A stretch of 64,000 nucleotides of DNA from G965214625 sp965214625 (lineage in GTDB: Bacteria; Pseudomonadota; Gammaproteobacteria; Arenicellales; Poriferihabitantaceae): the NCBI GenBank assembly GCA_965214625.1, contig OZ243962.1, positions 1,054,001 to 1,118,000 on the forward strand, in the 5' to 3' direction. The position numbers were made by a program, and so were the translations under genes. Positions 41,599-49,390 of this stretch are shown one piece after another (the first letter of the stretch is position 1; each line of letters opens with the position of its first letter). A model generated the notes under the pieces. The model was not told the DNA's origin and did not search any database. It saw nothing but the letters and a program-made list of their open reading frames with translations.

Positions 41599-43335
41599 TT
41601 ACTTGTACATGGTTTGCGCCTTGGTCCCCGGGGCATACTCATCGGGGTCGACCCAGACATTGACCACCGCACATTTGCCCGTTTTGGCAATGGCATCCCG
41701 GGCACGTTGCAGCGCCGGTTGAATCTCCTTGGCGTCATGCACCTCCTCGCCATAACCGCCGATCATTTCACCGAATTTGCTGAATGGGACATCACCGAGT
41801 TGATTGCCCACATTGCCCCGCTCAGTCCCGTATTTCGCCACCTGTCCATATCGAATCTGGTTCATATGGGAGTTATTGCCGACAATCGCGAGATAGGGGG
41901 CACCAAAACGCTGCGAGGTCTCCATATCAAACGCCGTCATCCCGAATGACCCATCACCGTAAAGGCAGACGACTTCCTTGTGGGGATGGGCCAGCTTGGC
42001 GGCCATGGAGAAACCGGTTCCCACCCCAAGCGACCCCAACGCACCGGGGTCCATCCACTGGCCCGGATTTCGGGGTCTCACGGCCTGTGCCGAGATCGTG
42101 ACGATATCCCCCCCATCTCCAATATAAATGGTGTCCTCATCGAGAAATTCGTTGATTTCATACGCCAGACGATAGGGATGGATCGGATGCTGGTCGGTGG
42201 TAAACATCGGCATGAGTTTCTGAAGCTTCGTCGCCTCGATGTCCCTGAGTTGCTTCATCCATGACTGTCGTGCCTTTCGCGCTCCGTTATCGATGCGCCC
42301 CGAGGCAGCCTGTTCCACTGCCGCGAGAATGGCGCCCGGGTCACCGGCCAAGCCCAAGCTGATCGCCCGGTTCTTGCCTACCGTGGCATAGCTCTGATCG
42401 ATCTGGACAAGCGTGACCTCACTTGAAATACGCTTTCCATAGCCCATTCGAAAATCGAACGGCGTCCCCACAATCAAAATGACATCCGCATTCTTGAAGG
42501 CATCCCCCCGTGTCCGATCAAAATGATGGGGATCACCCTGTGGTAACATGCCGCGGCTGGCACCATTGAGATAAGCGGGAATATCCAATGACCGGACAAA
42601 CCGGATCGCCTGTTGATGGCCTTGCGATGCCCACACCTGCTGTCCAAACAACACGGCGGGACGCTCCGAATTGACCAGCAAATCGGCCAGTTTCTCAATA
42701 TCATCCGGGTCCCCGATGGAGCGGACGGACGACCGATAGGTCCCGGGGTGCGGAATCACGGCCGTTTCAATGGGAATCTCCCGGTCAAGAATATCCCTGG
42801 GAATTTCCAGATAGGAGGGTCCATAGGCGCCGTTGAAGCACTCCCGTGCCGCCATGGACACCATATCTGCCACCCGCTCGGTTGAAAAAACGCCCGAAGA
42901 AAACTTGGTGATCGGTGCCATCATGTCGACATGCGGCAGATCTTGCAGTGATCCCATCTTGTGTTGGGTCAACGAACTCTGTCCGCCGATATGCAGCATG
43001 GGGCTTTCGGAACGAAACGCCGTGGCCACCCCGGTCACTGCATTGGTGCAACCCGGCCCGGCCGTTGTAACCACACAGCCGAGTTTCCCGGTTTGGCGTG
43101 CGTATCCGTCTGCCGCATGGGCGGCCGTCTGTTCATGCCGCACATCAACGATCCGGATACCCTCGTCCAGACAACCGTCATAGATGTCAATAATGTGGCC
43201 GCCACAGAGGGTGAAAATCGTATCCACACCCTCATTTTTCAATGCTCTGGCAACCAGGTGCCCCCCCGAGATCACCTTCCCGCTCTTGTCTTTTTTCGCC
43301 AACGTGTCGATGGCGGTATCAATTGCCTTGTTCAC
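41599..43335 (-). CDS. ThDP-dependent enzyme resembling 2-hydroxyacyl-CoA lyase
   Basis: This 578-aa protein of the acetolactate synthase fold begins at GTG, with GGAG 8 nt upstream. Domains: pyrimidine-binding (about 20-190, cofactor-activating E68 in VRHEQTAAHAADGYAR), central (about 215-345) and pyrophosphate-binding (about 400-560, GDGSFGM with NN about 26 residues later). The opening GGHLVARALKNEGVDTIFTLCGGHI is closest to animal HACL2/ILVBL, and unlike the oxalyl-CoA decarboxylase I remember. Predicted reaction: cleavage of a 2-hydroxyacyl-CoA to an aldehyde and formyl-CoA. It sits between the regulator and frc. An acetolactate-synthase-like role cannot be excluded. Confidence 0.75.
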   Translation of the reverse strand: MNKAIDTAIDTLAKKDKSGKVISGGHLVARALKNEGVDTIFTLCGGHIIDIYDGCLDEGIRIVDVRHEQTAAHAADGYARQTGKLGCVVTTAGPGCTNAVTGVATAFRSESPMLHIGGQSSLTQHKMGSLQDLPHVDMMAPITKFSSGVFSTERVADMVSMAARECFNGAYGPSYLEIPRDILDREIPIETAVIPHPGTYRSSVRSIGDPDDIEKLADLLVNSERPAVLFGQQVWASQGHQQAIRFVRSLDIPAYLNGASRGMLPQGDPHHFDRTRGDAFKNADVILIVGTPFDFRMGYGKRISSEVTLVQIDQSYATVGKNRAISLGLAGDPGAILAAVEQAASGRIDNGARKARQSWMKQLRDIEATKLQKLMPMFTTDQHPIHPYRLAYEINEFLDEDTIYIGDGGDIVTISAQAVRPRNPGQWMDPGALGSLGVGTGFSMAAKLAHPHKEVVCLYGDGSFGMTAFDMETSQRFGAPYLAIVGNNSHMNQIRYGQVAKYGTERGNVGNQLGDVPFSKFGEMIGGYGEEVHDAKEIQPALQRARDAIAKTGKCAVVNVWVDPDEYAPGTKAQTMYK

Positions 43336-43384
43336 TCAACCACTCCTGCATACGTGTCTGTTCTAAAAATAAAATGCCACTGAA

Positions 43385-44089
43385 TCAATCCAGATAGTCA
43401 ACATACCGCTTGATATGCTCGGCCAGGTTCATCGCGTGCGTCTGGACCAGTTCAGCCGAAAGCGCCGCATCCCTTGTCTCGAGCGCCTCGATGATTTTCA
43501 TGTGATCGATGATCGAGGCCGTCACCCGATCCCGTTCGGTGATCGTTTTGCGCCTGATCGCCCGCATGTGGATAAACAATCCATCGGCCACATCCATCAA
43601 AAGCTTGCATTTGCTTAACTGGATTACTCGCTGATGAAAGGCGATATTGGTGTCCGAGTACTCATCAATGTGCGCCTTCGCTTGATTGTTATTTTGATCA
43701 AAAGTCGCGAACATCTTTCTCATCGAGGCCAATTCACTGTCACTCGCCTTTTCGGTGGCCAACCGCGCCGCCATGCCTTCAAGCGCGGCCCAGACCCAGA
43801 TGATTTCCAATATCTCGGCCTTGGATTTTCGTACGACAAAAGTACCCCGTCGGGGATAAGAGATCACCAGTCCCTCCTGTTCAAGACAGGTAATGGCTTC
43901 CCGAATCGGCGTTCTGCTGACACCTAACTCTTCTGCCAGTGCCCGTTCATCCAGCCTGGGGGGCTCTTCTCCGCTGTAGATATCCATCCTGGCGATCGCA
44001 TCTCGAAGACTCTGGTAGACCTGTTCCTTGAGCACAGGAGGGACACCGATGGGTTGTAATTTAACGGATACCATGTCCTGTGAGGTCAT
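43385..44089 (-). CDS. GntR/FCD-family transcriptional regulator
   Basis: This regulator of about 234 aa has an N-terminal winged helix with RALAEELGVSRTPIREAI and YPRRGTFV, and a C-terminal FCD effector domain (about 90-225). The likely metal or ligand histidines include those in NIAFHQRVI and IIDHMKII. The FadR/LldR group senses organic acids. It is encoded inside the operon between tctA and the lyase. The 24-bp palindrome at 47394-47417 has the TGGTNNACCA pattern such regulators prefer. Confidence 0.85.
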   Translation of the reverse strand: MTSQDMVSVKLQPIGVPPVLKEQVYQSLRDAIARMDIYSGEEPPRLDERALAEELGVSRTPIREAITCLEQEGLVISYPRRGTFVVRKSKAEILEIIWVWAALEGMAARLATEKASDSELASMRKMFATFDQNNNQAKAHIDEYSDTNIAFHQRVIQLSKCKLLMDVADGLFIHMRAIRRKTITERDRVTASIIDHMKIIEALETRDAALSAELVQTHAMNLAEHIKRYVDYLD

Positions 44090-44128
44090 CAATCAAACAG
44101 ATTCGGCCACATCCGGCAGGTGGTTTCG

Positions 44129-45631
44129 TCATGACCGCTTCTTGTTACGATATTTTCGAAACAACGGATAACTGATCAATCCGACGGCACACAAGATACA
44201 CACCGCCGAGATCGGTCTTTCAATAAAGGTGGTCACATCACCATGGGACGCCAGCAGGGACTGACGCAAGGACCGTTCAGCCAGCGGGCCGAGGACAATG
44301 GCCAATACCGCCGGGGCCACCGGATAGTTCAGCTTTCTCAGCAAATAGCCGACAATACCGAACAGGAACATCAGCCAGACATCATGCATGGTCTGGGTCG
44401 GCGCATAGCCGCCCACAATACACAGAATGTAGATGATCGGCGCAAGGATAGTAAAAGGCAGTGTCAATACCCTGACAAACACCGGGATGAAAGCCAGATT
44501 GATCAGCAGGGTCACCAGATTGGCGATATACAGTGATCCGATCAGTCCCCAGACAAAATCAGGATGTTCGCTAAACAGCAGCGGCCCGGGCCTCAGTCCC
44601 CAGATAATCATCCCACCCAGCAAAATGGCCGTGGTCGGCGAACCGGGAATACCCAGCGTGATCATCGGCAACATGGACCCTGTCGACGCAGCATTGTTGC
44701 CTGCCTCGGGCGCCGCCACACCGGAGACATTGCCCTTGCCGAAGGTTTCCGGCTCTTTTGAAAATGTCTTCGCCAGACCATACGACATCAGCGATGCGGG
44801 TGTTGCACCCGCCGCCGGCAGTGTCCCCACGAAATACCCGATGGCCGATCCCAGCGCGGTGGTGCCGATGTATTGCTTGATATCCTTCAGATTGTCGATC
44901 AGTGACTTGATGGACATGTTCACCTTATGCACCGTGACCTTTCCCTTGGTGGTTTCAAGGGTCCATAACATTTCCCCGATACCATAGATGCCGATGGCGA
45001 GCACGAGGAAATTGACACCGTGAAGAAAACCGGAGATATCACCGAAAATCAATCGGGGCTGACCGGAAATAATGTCCAGCCCGACCGTGGCCAGAACCAA
45101 CCCGATCAGGATGGAAAAAACCGTCTTGGGGATATCATCCCCACCCAGACCGATAAAGGTCGCAAACGCCAGGACCATTAACGCAAATTCTTCGGGCGGT
45201 CCGAACTTCAGCGCAAAGGCCGCGAGGGGGGGCGCAAACAGGGTGAACAGGACTACCGAGATCGTACCGCCGATAAAGGAGGCCACCGCAGCCGCCGTCA
45301 GCGCCTTGTCCGCTCTGCCCTTTTGCGCCAGCGGCCTTCCATCAAAGACAGTCGCCACCGCCGTCGAAGCGCCGGGTATGCCGAGTGTGATGGAACTGAT
45401 GGCGCCGCCATACATGGCGCCATAATAGATCGCCGCCAGAAAGATAATTGCGGCGGTTGGCGGGACAAGAAACGTGATCGGCAACAAGATCGCCACCCCA
45501 TTGACCGACCCCAGGCCAGGCATGGCACCCACCAGCAACCCAATCGTACAACCCAGAACGATCATCATCAAATTGACCGGTTGCACCGCCTCAACGATGC
45601 CGGCCCCCAACAATATCAGAATCGAATCCAT
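44129..45631 (-). CDS. tctA: Tripartite tricarboxylate transporter, large membrane subunit
   Basis: This 500-aa protein with about 11-12 membrane helices is the TctA permease. Characteristic glycine-rich repeats are GALPGLGSVNGVAILLP-like near 37-55, YGAMYGGAISSITLGIPG, and PEAGNNAASTGSMLPMITLGIPG. Together with TctB and the periplasmic TctC it imports a carboxylate using an ion gradient. It lies 71 bp after tctB in the same operon. The substrate cannot be read from this subunit. Confidence 0.93.
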   Translation of the reverse strand: MDSILILLGAGIVEAVQPVNLMMIVLGCTIGLLVGAMPGLGSVNGVAILLPITFLVPPTAAIIFLAAIYYGAMYGGAISSITLGIPGASTAVATVFDGRPLAQKGRADKALTAAAVASFIGGTISVVLFTLFAPPLAAFALKFGPPEEFALMVLAFATFIGLGGDDIPKTVFSILIGLVLATVGLDIISGQPRLIFGDISGFLHGVNFLVLAIGIYGIGEMLWTLETTKGKVTVHKVNMSIKSLIDNLKDIKQYIGTTALGSAIGYFVGTLPAAGATPASLMSYGLAKTFSKEPETFGKGNVSGVAAPEAGNNAASTGSMLPMITLGIPGSPTTAILLGGMIIWGLRPGPLLFSEHPDFVWGLIGSLYIANLVTLLINLAFIPVFVRVLTLPFTILAPIIYILCIVGGYAPTQTMHDVWLMFLFGIVGYLLRKLNYPVAPAVLAIVLGPLAERSLRQSLLASHGDVTTFIERPISAVCILCAVGLISYPLFRKYRNKKRS

Positions 45632-45702
45632 GGTCCTGCCTCTGCTTTTGGTCTCGTTTCTTTACACATCATGACTGTCTTTCGTCCATCGTATCGATCG
45701 CT

Positions 45703-46209
45703 TTAGGAATACATCAGATCATAGATGGGATAGAACATAGGTTCGGTGAATGATTTTGGCAGCGGAATTTTCAAGGCCCATTCGAAGAGGCAAAATATGA
45801 ACACGGGAATCCCGAACATCAACACGATGGTCAGTGACCACGAGTGCCTGCCGACAAACTTCAGATAAAACAACAAAAACAGCAGCAGCGAAATATAAAT
45901 CCCCACCAAATGGGTCGCCACCAGGAGGAACAGGATTGAACCGGCGGAAATACCGACCACGACCAGCGTCTCTCTGCTCATGTACACCTCGGTGGAATTC
46001 GACTCGGGCGTGATGCGACGGAACCATCGAAAGACCGTGAGCAGCGACATGGCCAGCATGCCCGCTGACAGCCAAAATGGCCAGGCACCGGACCCGGGGC
46101 CACGGCCCTCGATCCAGCCGATATTCAGTTCCGCACTTTTCACCATCAAACCGATAGAGCACAAGGCACAGATAATGGCCATCAGTAACTCTGCTGTCCG
46201 AACAGTCAT
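45703..46209 (-). CDS. tctB: Tripartite tricarboxylate transporter, small membrane subunit
   Basis: This 168-aa protein with four predicted hydrophobic helices is of TctB size and position. The N-terminal helix is TAELLMAIICALCSIGLM. GPGSGAWPFWLSAGMLAMSLL is also typical of the family. It follows tctC after a 142-bp gap containing a strong hairpin, and precedes tctA. Confidence 0.88.
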   Translation of the reverse strand: MTVRTAELLMAIICALCSIGLMVKSAELNIGWIEGRGPGSGAWPFWLSAGMLAMSLLTVFRWFRRITPESNSTEVYMSRETLVVVGISAGSILFLLVATHLVGIYISLLLFLLFYLKFVGRHSWSLTIVLMFGIPVFIFCLFEWALKIPLPKSFTEPMFYPIYDLMYS

Positions 46210-46280
46210 TGATTGTTCTCTCTTGATTTAAAGTGAACCCACATTCAGTCAGTCAACACAACCAAACGTATCCATCGGGG

Positions 46281-46315
46281 CAACAATGAGGCACTATGAA
46301 AGTGCCTCATTGTTG
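46281..46315 (-). promoter_or_regulatory. 15-bp perfect hairpin between tctC and tctB
   Basis: CAACAATGAGGCACT (46281-46295) pairs with 46301-46315 around a 5-nt loop. No T-run follows. A structure after the binding-protein gene usually protects or partly terminates the message so that the receptor is made in excess of the permease. That role is inferred here. Confidence 0.65.
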
Positions 46316-46350
46316 ATGGGTGTTTTTCAGAAGGAAGGCCTTCCGAAAGT

Positions 46351-47358
46351 TTACTCGCCCGTGATGGCAGCAGCACCCACAGACTCGATCAGCTCTTTGT
46401 GTGCGACAATTTGCTCCGTATGGAAAGTACCTAAATCATCACCCGCCATCCACTCATCGCATGCCAGGCCATCCTCCACGCAGAAGGTCTGCCATTCTTC
46501 TGATTCATAAAGCGTCTTGAACAGATTGATGTACCACGCCTGTGCTTCGGCGGACATGCCCGGTGGTCCATTGATGGAGCGCTGCATATAGTATTGCATG
46601 TCATGACCCGCCTCTTTCGCAGTCGGAATATCAGGGTAAGCGGGCAACCGTTCCGCCGTGAACTGAACCAGCGGTTTGGTATTGCCCGCCCGATAGAACT
46701 CGTTTTGTTCAGCCGGATTGTTCACCGTCGAGTCAATATGCTTGCCGACCAAGTTTTTGGCCACGGTACCGCCCCCCGGGAAGGGGATATAGGTCACCTT
46801 GTACCCGAATTCCTTTTCCATCATCGCCGTCAGGATGGAATCCTCCTGGCCGGACCCGGTACCACCGACTTTCCAGTCTTTTCCCTTGGCCTTGACCGCC
46901 GCAACATAGCTGTCAAGGTCGGTGATATCCTGATGGTCAGTGTGCACCCAGAGCAGGAAATTATCCAGTGCCATACGTCCGATCGGGGTAAAGTTGCTGA
47001 CATCCACACCGATTCCCTTTTGAATGATGGGCGTGGTGTAAAAACTGTTCAGCGTGACGAGAACGACATGGTCATCCCCGGCCTTGTCCTGGAGATAGCG
47101 TAAAGCTTCAGCCCCTGAACCACCCGGCTTGTTGATCGGAATAAATGGACGTGGAGACAGGTCTTTTTTCTCGATCAGACCCTGAAGCAGTCGCGCAATT
47201 TGGTCTGCCCCCCCGCCGGTCCCTGCCATAATGATCAACTCGACAGGCTTTTTCGGCGACCACTCCGCTAATGCAACAGAAGAAAATCCAAATGCAGTAG
47301 CCATCGCGATCGCTACGGGTAGTATGACATTTTTCAGTCGTTTATATATAACACTCAT
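46351..47358 (-). CDS. tctC: Tripartite tricarboxylate transporter, periplasmic receptor
   Basis: This 335-aa binding protein of the Bug/TctC family has a signal peptide (about 1-32, ending FSSVALA). Mature-domain phrases are PKKPVELIIMAGTGGGADQIARLLQ and FIPINKPGGSGAEALRYLQ. AAGGAGGAC lies 6-7 bp before the ATG. It is the first gene of the operon, immediately after the palindromic operator. Bug receptors bind assorted carboxylates, so a 2-hydroxy acid or dicarboxylate is plausible. Confidence 0.92.
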   Translation of the reverse strand: MSVIYKRLKNVILPVAIAMATAFGFSSVALAEWSPKKPVELIIMAGTGGGADQIARLLQGLIEKKDLSPRPFIPINKPGGSGAEALRYLQDKAGDDHVVLVTLNSFYTTPIIQKGIGVDVSNFTPIGRMALDNFLLWVHTDHQDITDLDSYVAAVKAKGKDWKVGGTGSGQEDSILTAMMEKEFGYKVTYIPFPGGGTVAKNLVGKHIDSTVNNPAEQNEFYRAGNTKPLVQFTAERLPAYPDIPTAKEAGHDMQYYMQRSINGPPGMSAEAQAWYINLFKTLYESEEWQTFCVEDGLACDEWMAGDDLGTFHTEQIVAHKELIESVGAAAITGE

Positions 47359-47393
47359 CTAAGTCCTCCTTAGAAACTGGTAGTTTGTTTTTC

Positions 47394-47453
47394 TGGTATC
47401 TGGTATACCAAATACCATATTCACAGAATAACCATTAAATTTTCGTTTGTAAA
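47394..47453 (-). promoter_or_regulatory. Predicted promoter and operator of the tct/frc operon
   Basis: On the minus strand, TTTACA (47453-47448), a 17-bp spacer and TATTCT (47430-47425) form a sigma-70 promoter. Its start would fall near 47418. Immediately downstream, 47394-47417 is a 24-bp near-perfect palindrome with core TGGTATACCA (47401-47410) and outer arms TGGTAT/ATACCA, with one mismatched pair. A repressor here would block initiation. The pattern fits the GntR/FCD regulator encoded in the operon. Confidence 0.65.
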
Positions 47454-47533
47454 GACTGTTGCTGCGTCCGCCTGTACATTTACCTTCATCACGGTCTGAT
47501 TGCATTTCTCAAAAATCATATACAGGAATGTAT

Positions 47534-47779
47534 ATGAAAACTGACAGCATGATTCGTACACAGGTCTACCTCACCCGGGAACAAGTGTAGATACTCAAAT
47601 CCATGGCGGTGACTTCCGGCCTGCGGCAAAGTGAACTGATCCGTGGAGCCGTCGACCATTTACTTTCCAAGAGAAACACACGCCACAGTCAATGGAAACA
47701 TGATATGCAAGGGATGTGGAGCGATGGTCACTCCATGGAAGTCCATATGGAGACAATACGACAGGAATTCGATCGATAG
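47534..47779 (+). pseudogene. VapB-like ribbon-helix-helix antitoxin with an internal stop
   Basis: The reading begins MKTDSMIRTQVYLTREQV. It then meets an in-frame TAG at 47588-47590, and continues as ILKSMAVTSGLRQSELIRGAVDHLL, a CopG-type helix-turn-helix with an 80-residue total. The stop lies between the beta strand that binds DNA and helix 1. ATG at 47606 could restart a truncated product without the strand. The downstream toxin gene starts 2 bp after its stop. The stop may be a real mutation or a sequencing error. Confidence 0.7.
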
Positions 47780-47781
47780 AA

Positions 47782-48285
47782 ATGATGAATCACCTGACTG
47801 ATACCACGTCTCGTGTTTTTCGAGAATCTTGGGATGCAGCAGGGGAAACAGATGGTTGCCTGGTTGATACCTGTATTTTGATCGATTACTTCCGAGGCCA
47901 CAGCAAAGCCGTCACCTTTCTGGATGGTCTGGAGTCCCCACCCTACTTGTCATCCTTGACAGTGGCTGAACTGTATGCCGGAGTGCGTGAGGGAAAAGAG
48001 CGTGCCTTGTTGGGTGCATTGGTTGCCCGGTGCCCCATACTGCCACTGGATAATGAGGCCGCGACCAAAGGCGATCTATGCAAAAGGCAATACAACCGAA
48101 GTCACCGCATCGGCATGATTGATGCCCTTCTCGCTGCTTCTGCCGAGATCAAAAATCTGGTGCTTGTAACACGGAACAGCAAACATTTTCCAATGGTGAC
48201 ATCCCTCCATTGCCGTATTAGGCAACCCGAAACCAAGATACGACTGATTGGCGATGCGGTGCCTCCAACGGAGAGGAGGATCTAG
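47782..48285 (+). CDS. VapC-type PIN-domain ribonuclease toxin
   Basis: This protein of about 167 aa has the PIN fold. Acidic residues sit in CLVDTCILIDYF (D29), TVAELYAGVRE and GMIDALLAAS, and TRNSKHFPM marks the end of the fold. The fourth acidic position near TRNSKHF is not obvious. The family cleaves RNA, often initiator tRNA or rRNA. The start is 2 bp after the antitoxin stop, so the pair was a normal vapBC operon. Toxin activity with a broken antitoxin would be harmful, so one or both may be inactive. Confidence 0.75.
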   Translation: MMNHLTDTTSRVFRESWDAAGETDGCLVDTCILIDYFRGHSKAVTFLDGLESPPYLSSLTVAELYAGVREGKERALLGALVARCPILPLDNEAATKGDLCKRQYNRSHRIGMIDALLAASAEIKNLVLVTRNSKHFPMVTSLHCRIRQPETKIRLIGDAVPPTERRI

Positions 48286-48472
48286 ACTGACAAGCTTGTG
48301 TATCCGAAGCAACGCGGACCGATGCCATGCGCAACCTCTTCAGTGACGGGAGGTCAGGCCGGATATTCTGTACTCCAGTAATCGATCGATGCCCAAATCA
48401 TTCCTCTGCCCCGGGCGGATCACCAAGCAAGTCGGGTTTATCCGGAGATACATCGTTTTGCCGTCCGTGATC

Positions 48473-49354
48473 TCATCTCAGATTGTGCATCGCCTGCTTG
48501 ACTTCTTCGCCTAAATGAACCGGTGATTCGACCACTCGAACACCAGCCTCGGACAGAATTCGCTTTTTATCCTCGGCCGTGCCAAGCCCATTTCTGATGA
48601 TGGCGCCGGCATGTCCCATCCGGGTGTCAGTGGGGGCATATTGACCTGCAATATAAGCGAGCACCGGTTTCCCGTAGCCTTTCTCTTTCAAATAGGCGGC
48701 AGCACATTCTTCCTCTCCGCCCCCAATTTCACCAATCAAAACAACAACCTCCGTATCCTCATCCTGCTCGAACAACTTAAGACAATCGGTAAAACTCAAA
48801 CCATGGATGGGATCGCCACCGATGCCCACACAGGTTGACTGACCCAGTCCGGTTTCCGTTGTCTGGAAAACCACCTCATAAGTCAGGGTGCTCGATCTGG
48901 ATATGATGCCCACATGTCCCCTGCGAAATATTTCTCCCGGCATGATGCCGATGCGACATTCGTCCGGTGTGATAACCCCGGGTGTATTGGGTCCCAACAG
49001 CGTACACCCACTGCCTGTCAAGGACTGATTAACGCGGATCATGTCCAGCACGGGAACATGCTCCGTAATACAGACAATGAGCTCGATTTTTGCCTCAATC
49101 GCTTCAATGATCGCATCTGCCGCTGCTTCTTTTGGCACGAAAATAACCGAGGCATTCGCATCGGTTTCCTGTTTCGCTTCCAGCACCGAATCAAAGACCG
49201 GCAATCCAAGGTGCTGCGTCCCCCCCTTGCCCGGTCGCACACCGCCGACCATCTGTGTCCCGTATGCAATCGCGCGCTCCACATAGAAACTGGCCTGCGC
49301 ACCGGTGATTCCCTGACAAAGCAGGCGTGTATGCTGGTTGACGAGAATAGACAT
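48473..49354 (-). CDS. Succinyl-CoA synthetase/malate-CoA ligase-like alpha subunit
   Basis: This 293-aa protein has a CoA-binding Rossmann domain (about 1-130, CQGITGAQASFYVERAIAYGT) and a ligase domain with the phosphorylated histidine in MGHAGAII. It pairs with the beta subunit 36 bp upstream. The neighbourhood has no TCA genes. It may therefore use a different acid, such as malate or a 2-hydroxy acid, than the housekeeping SucD. The substrate cannot be decided by sequence here. Confidence 0.82.
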   Translation of the reverse strand: MSILVNQHTRLLCQGITGAQASFYVERAIAYGTQMVGGVRPGKGGTQHLGLPVFDSVLEAKQETDANASVIFVPKEAAADAIIEAIEAKIELIVCITEHVPVLDMIRVNQSLTGSGCTLLGPNTPGVITPDECRIGIMPGEIFRRGHVGIISRSSTLTYEVVFQTTETGLGQSTCVGIGGDPIHGLSFTDCLKLFEQDEDTEVVVLIGEIGGGEEECAAAYLKEKGYGKPVLAYIAGQYAPTDTRMGHAGAIIRNGLGTAEDKKRILSEAGVRVVESPVHLGEEVKQAMHNLR

Positions 49355-49390
49355 GGTTGGTGTCGTTGGAAGGGAATGAGCGGATGCGGT

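Noticed and set aside
41599..43335. Sulfoacetaldehyde acetyltransferase (Xsc), partner of taurine aminotransferase
   Set aside because: The N-terminal motifs do not match Xsc, and the gene is 40 kb from tpa, next to frc.
41599..43335. Oxalyl-CoA decarboxylase, suggested by the adjacent frc
   Set aside because: The opening VDTIFTLCGGHIID and the rest differ from the Oxc sequence I remember; HACL2/ILVBL fits better.
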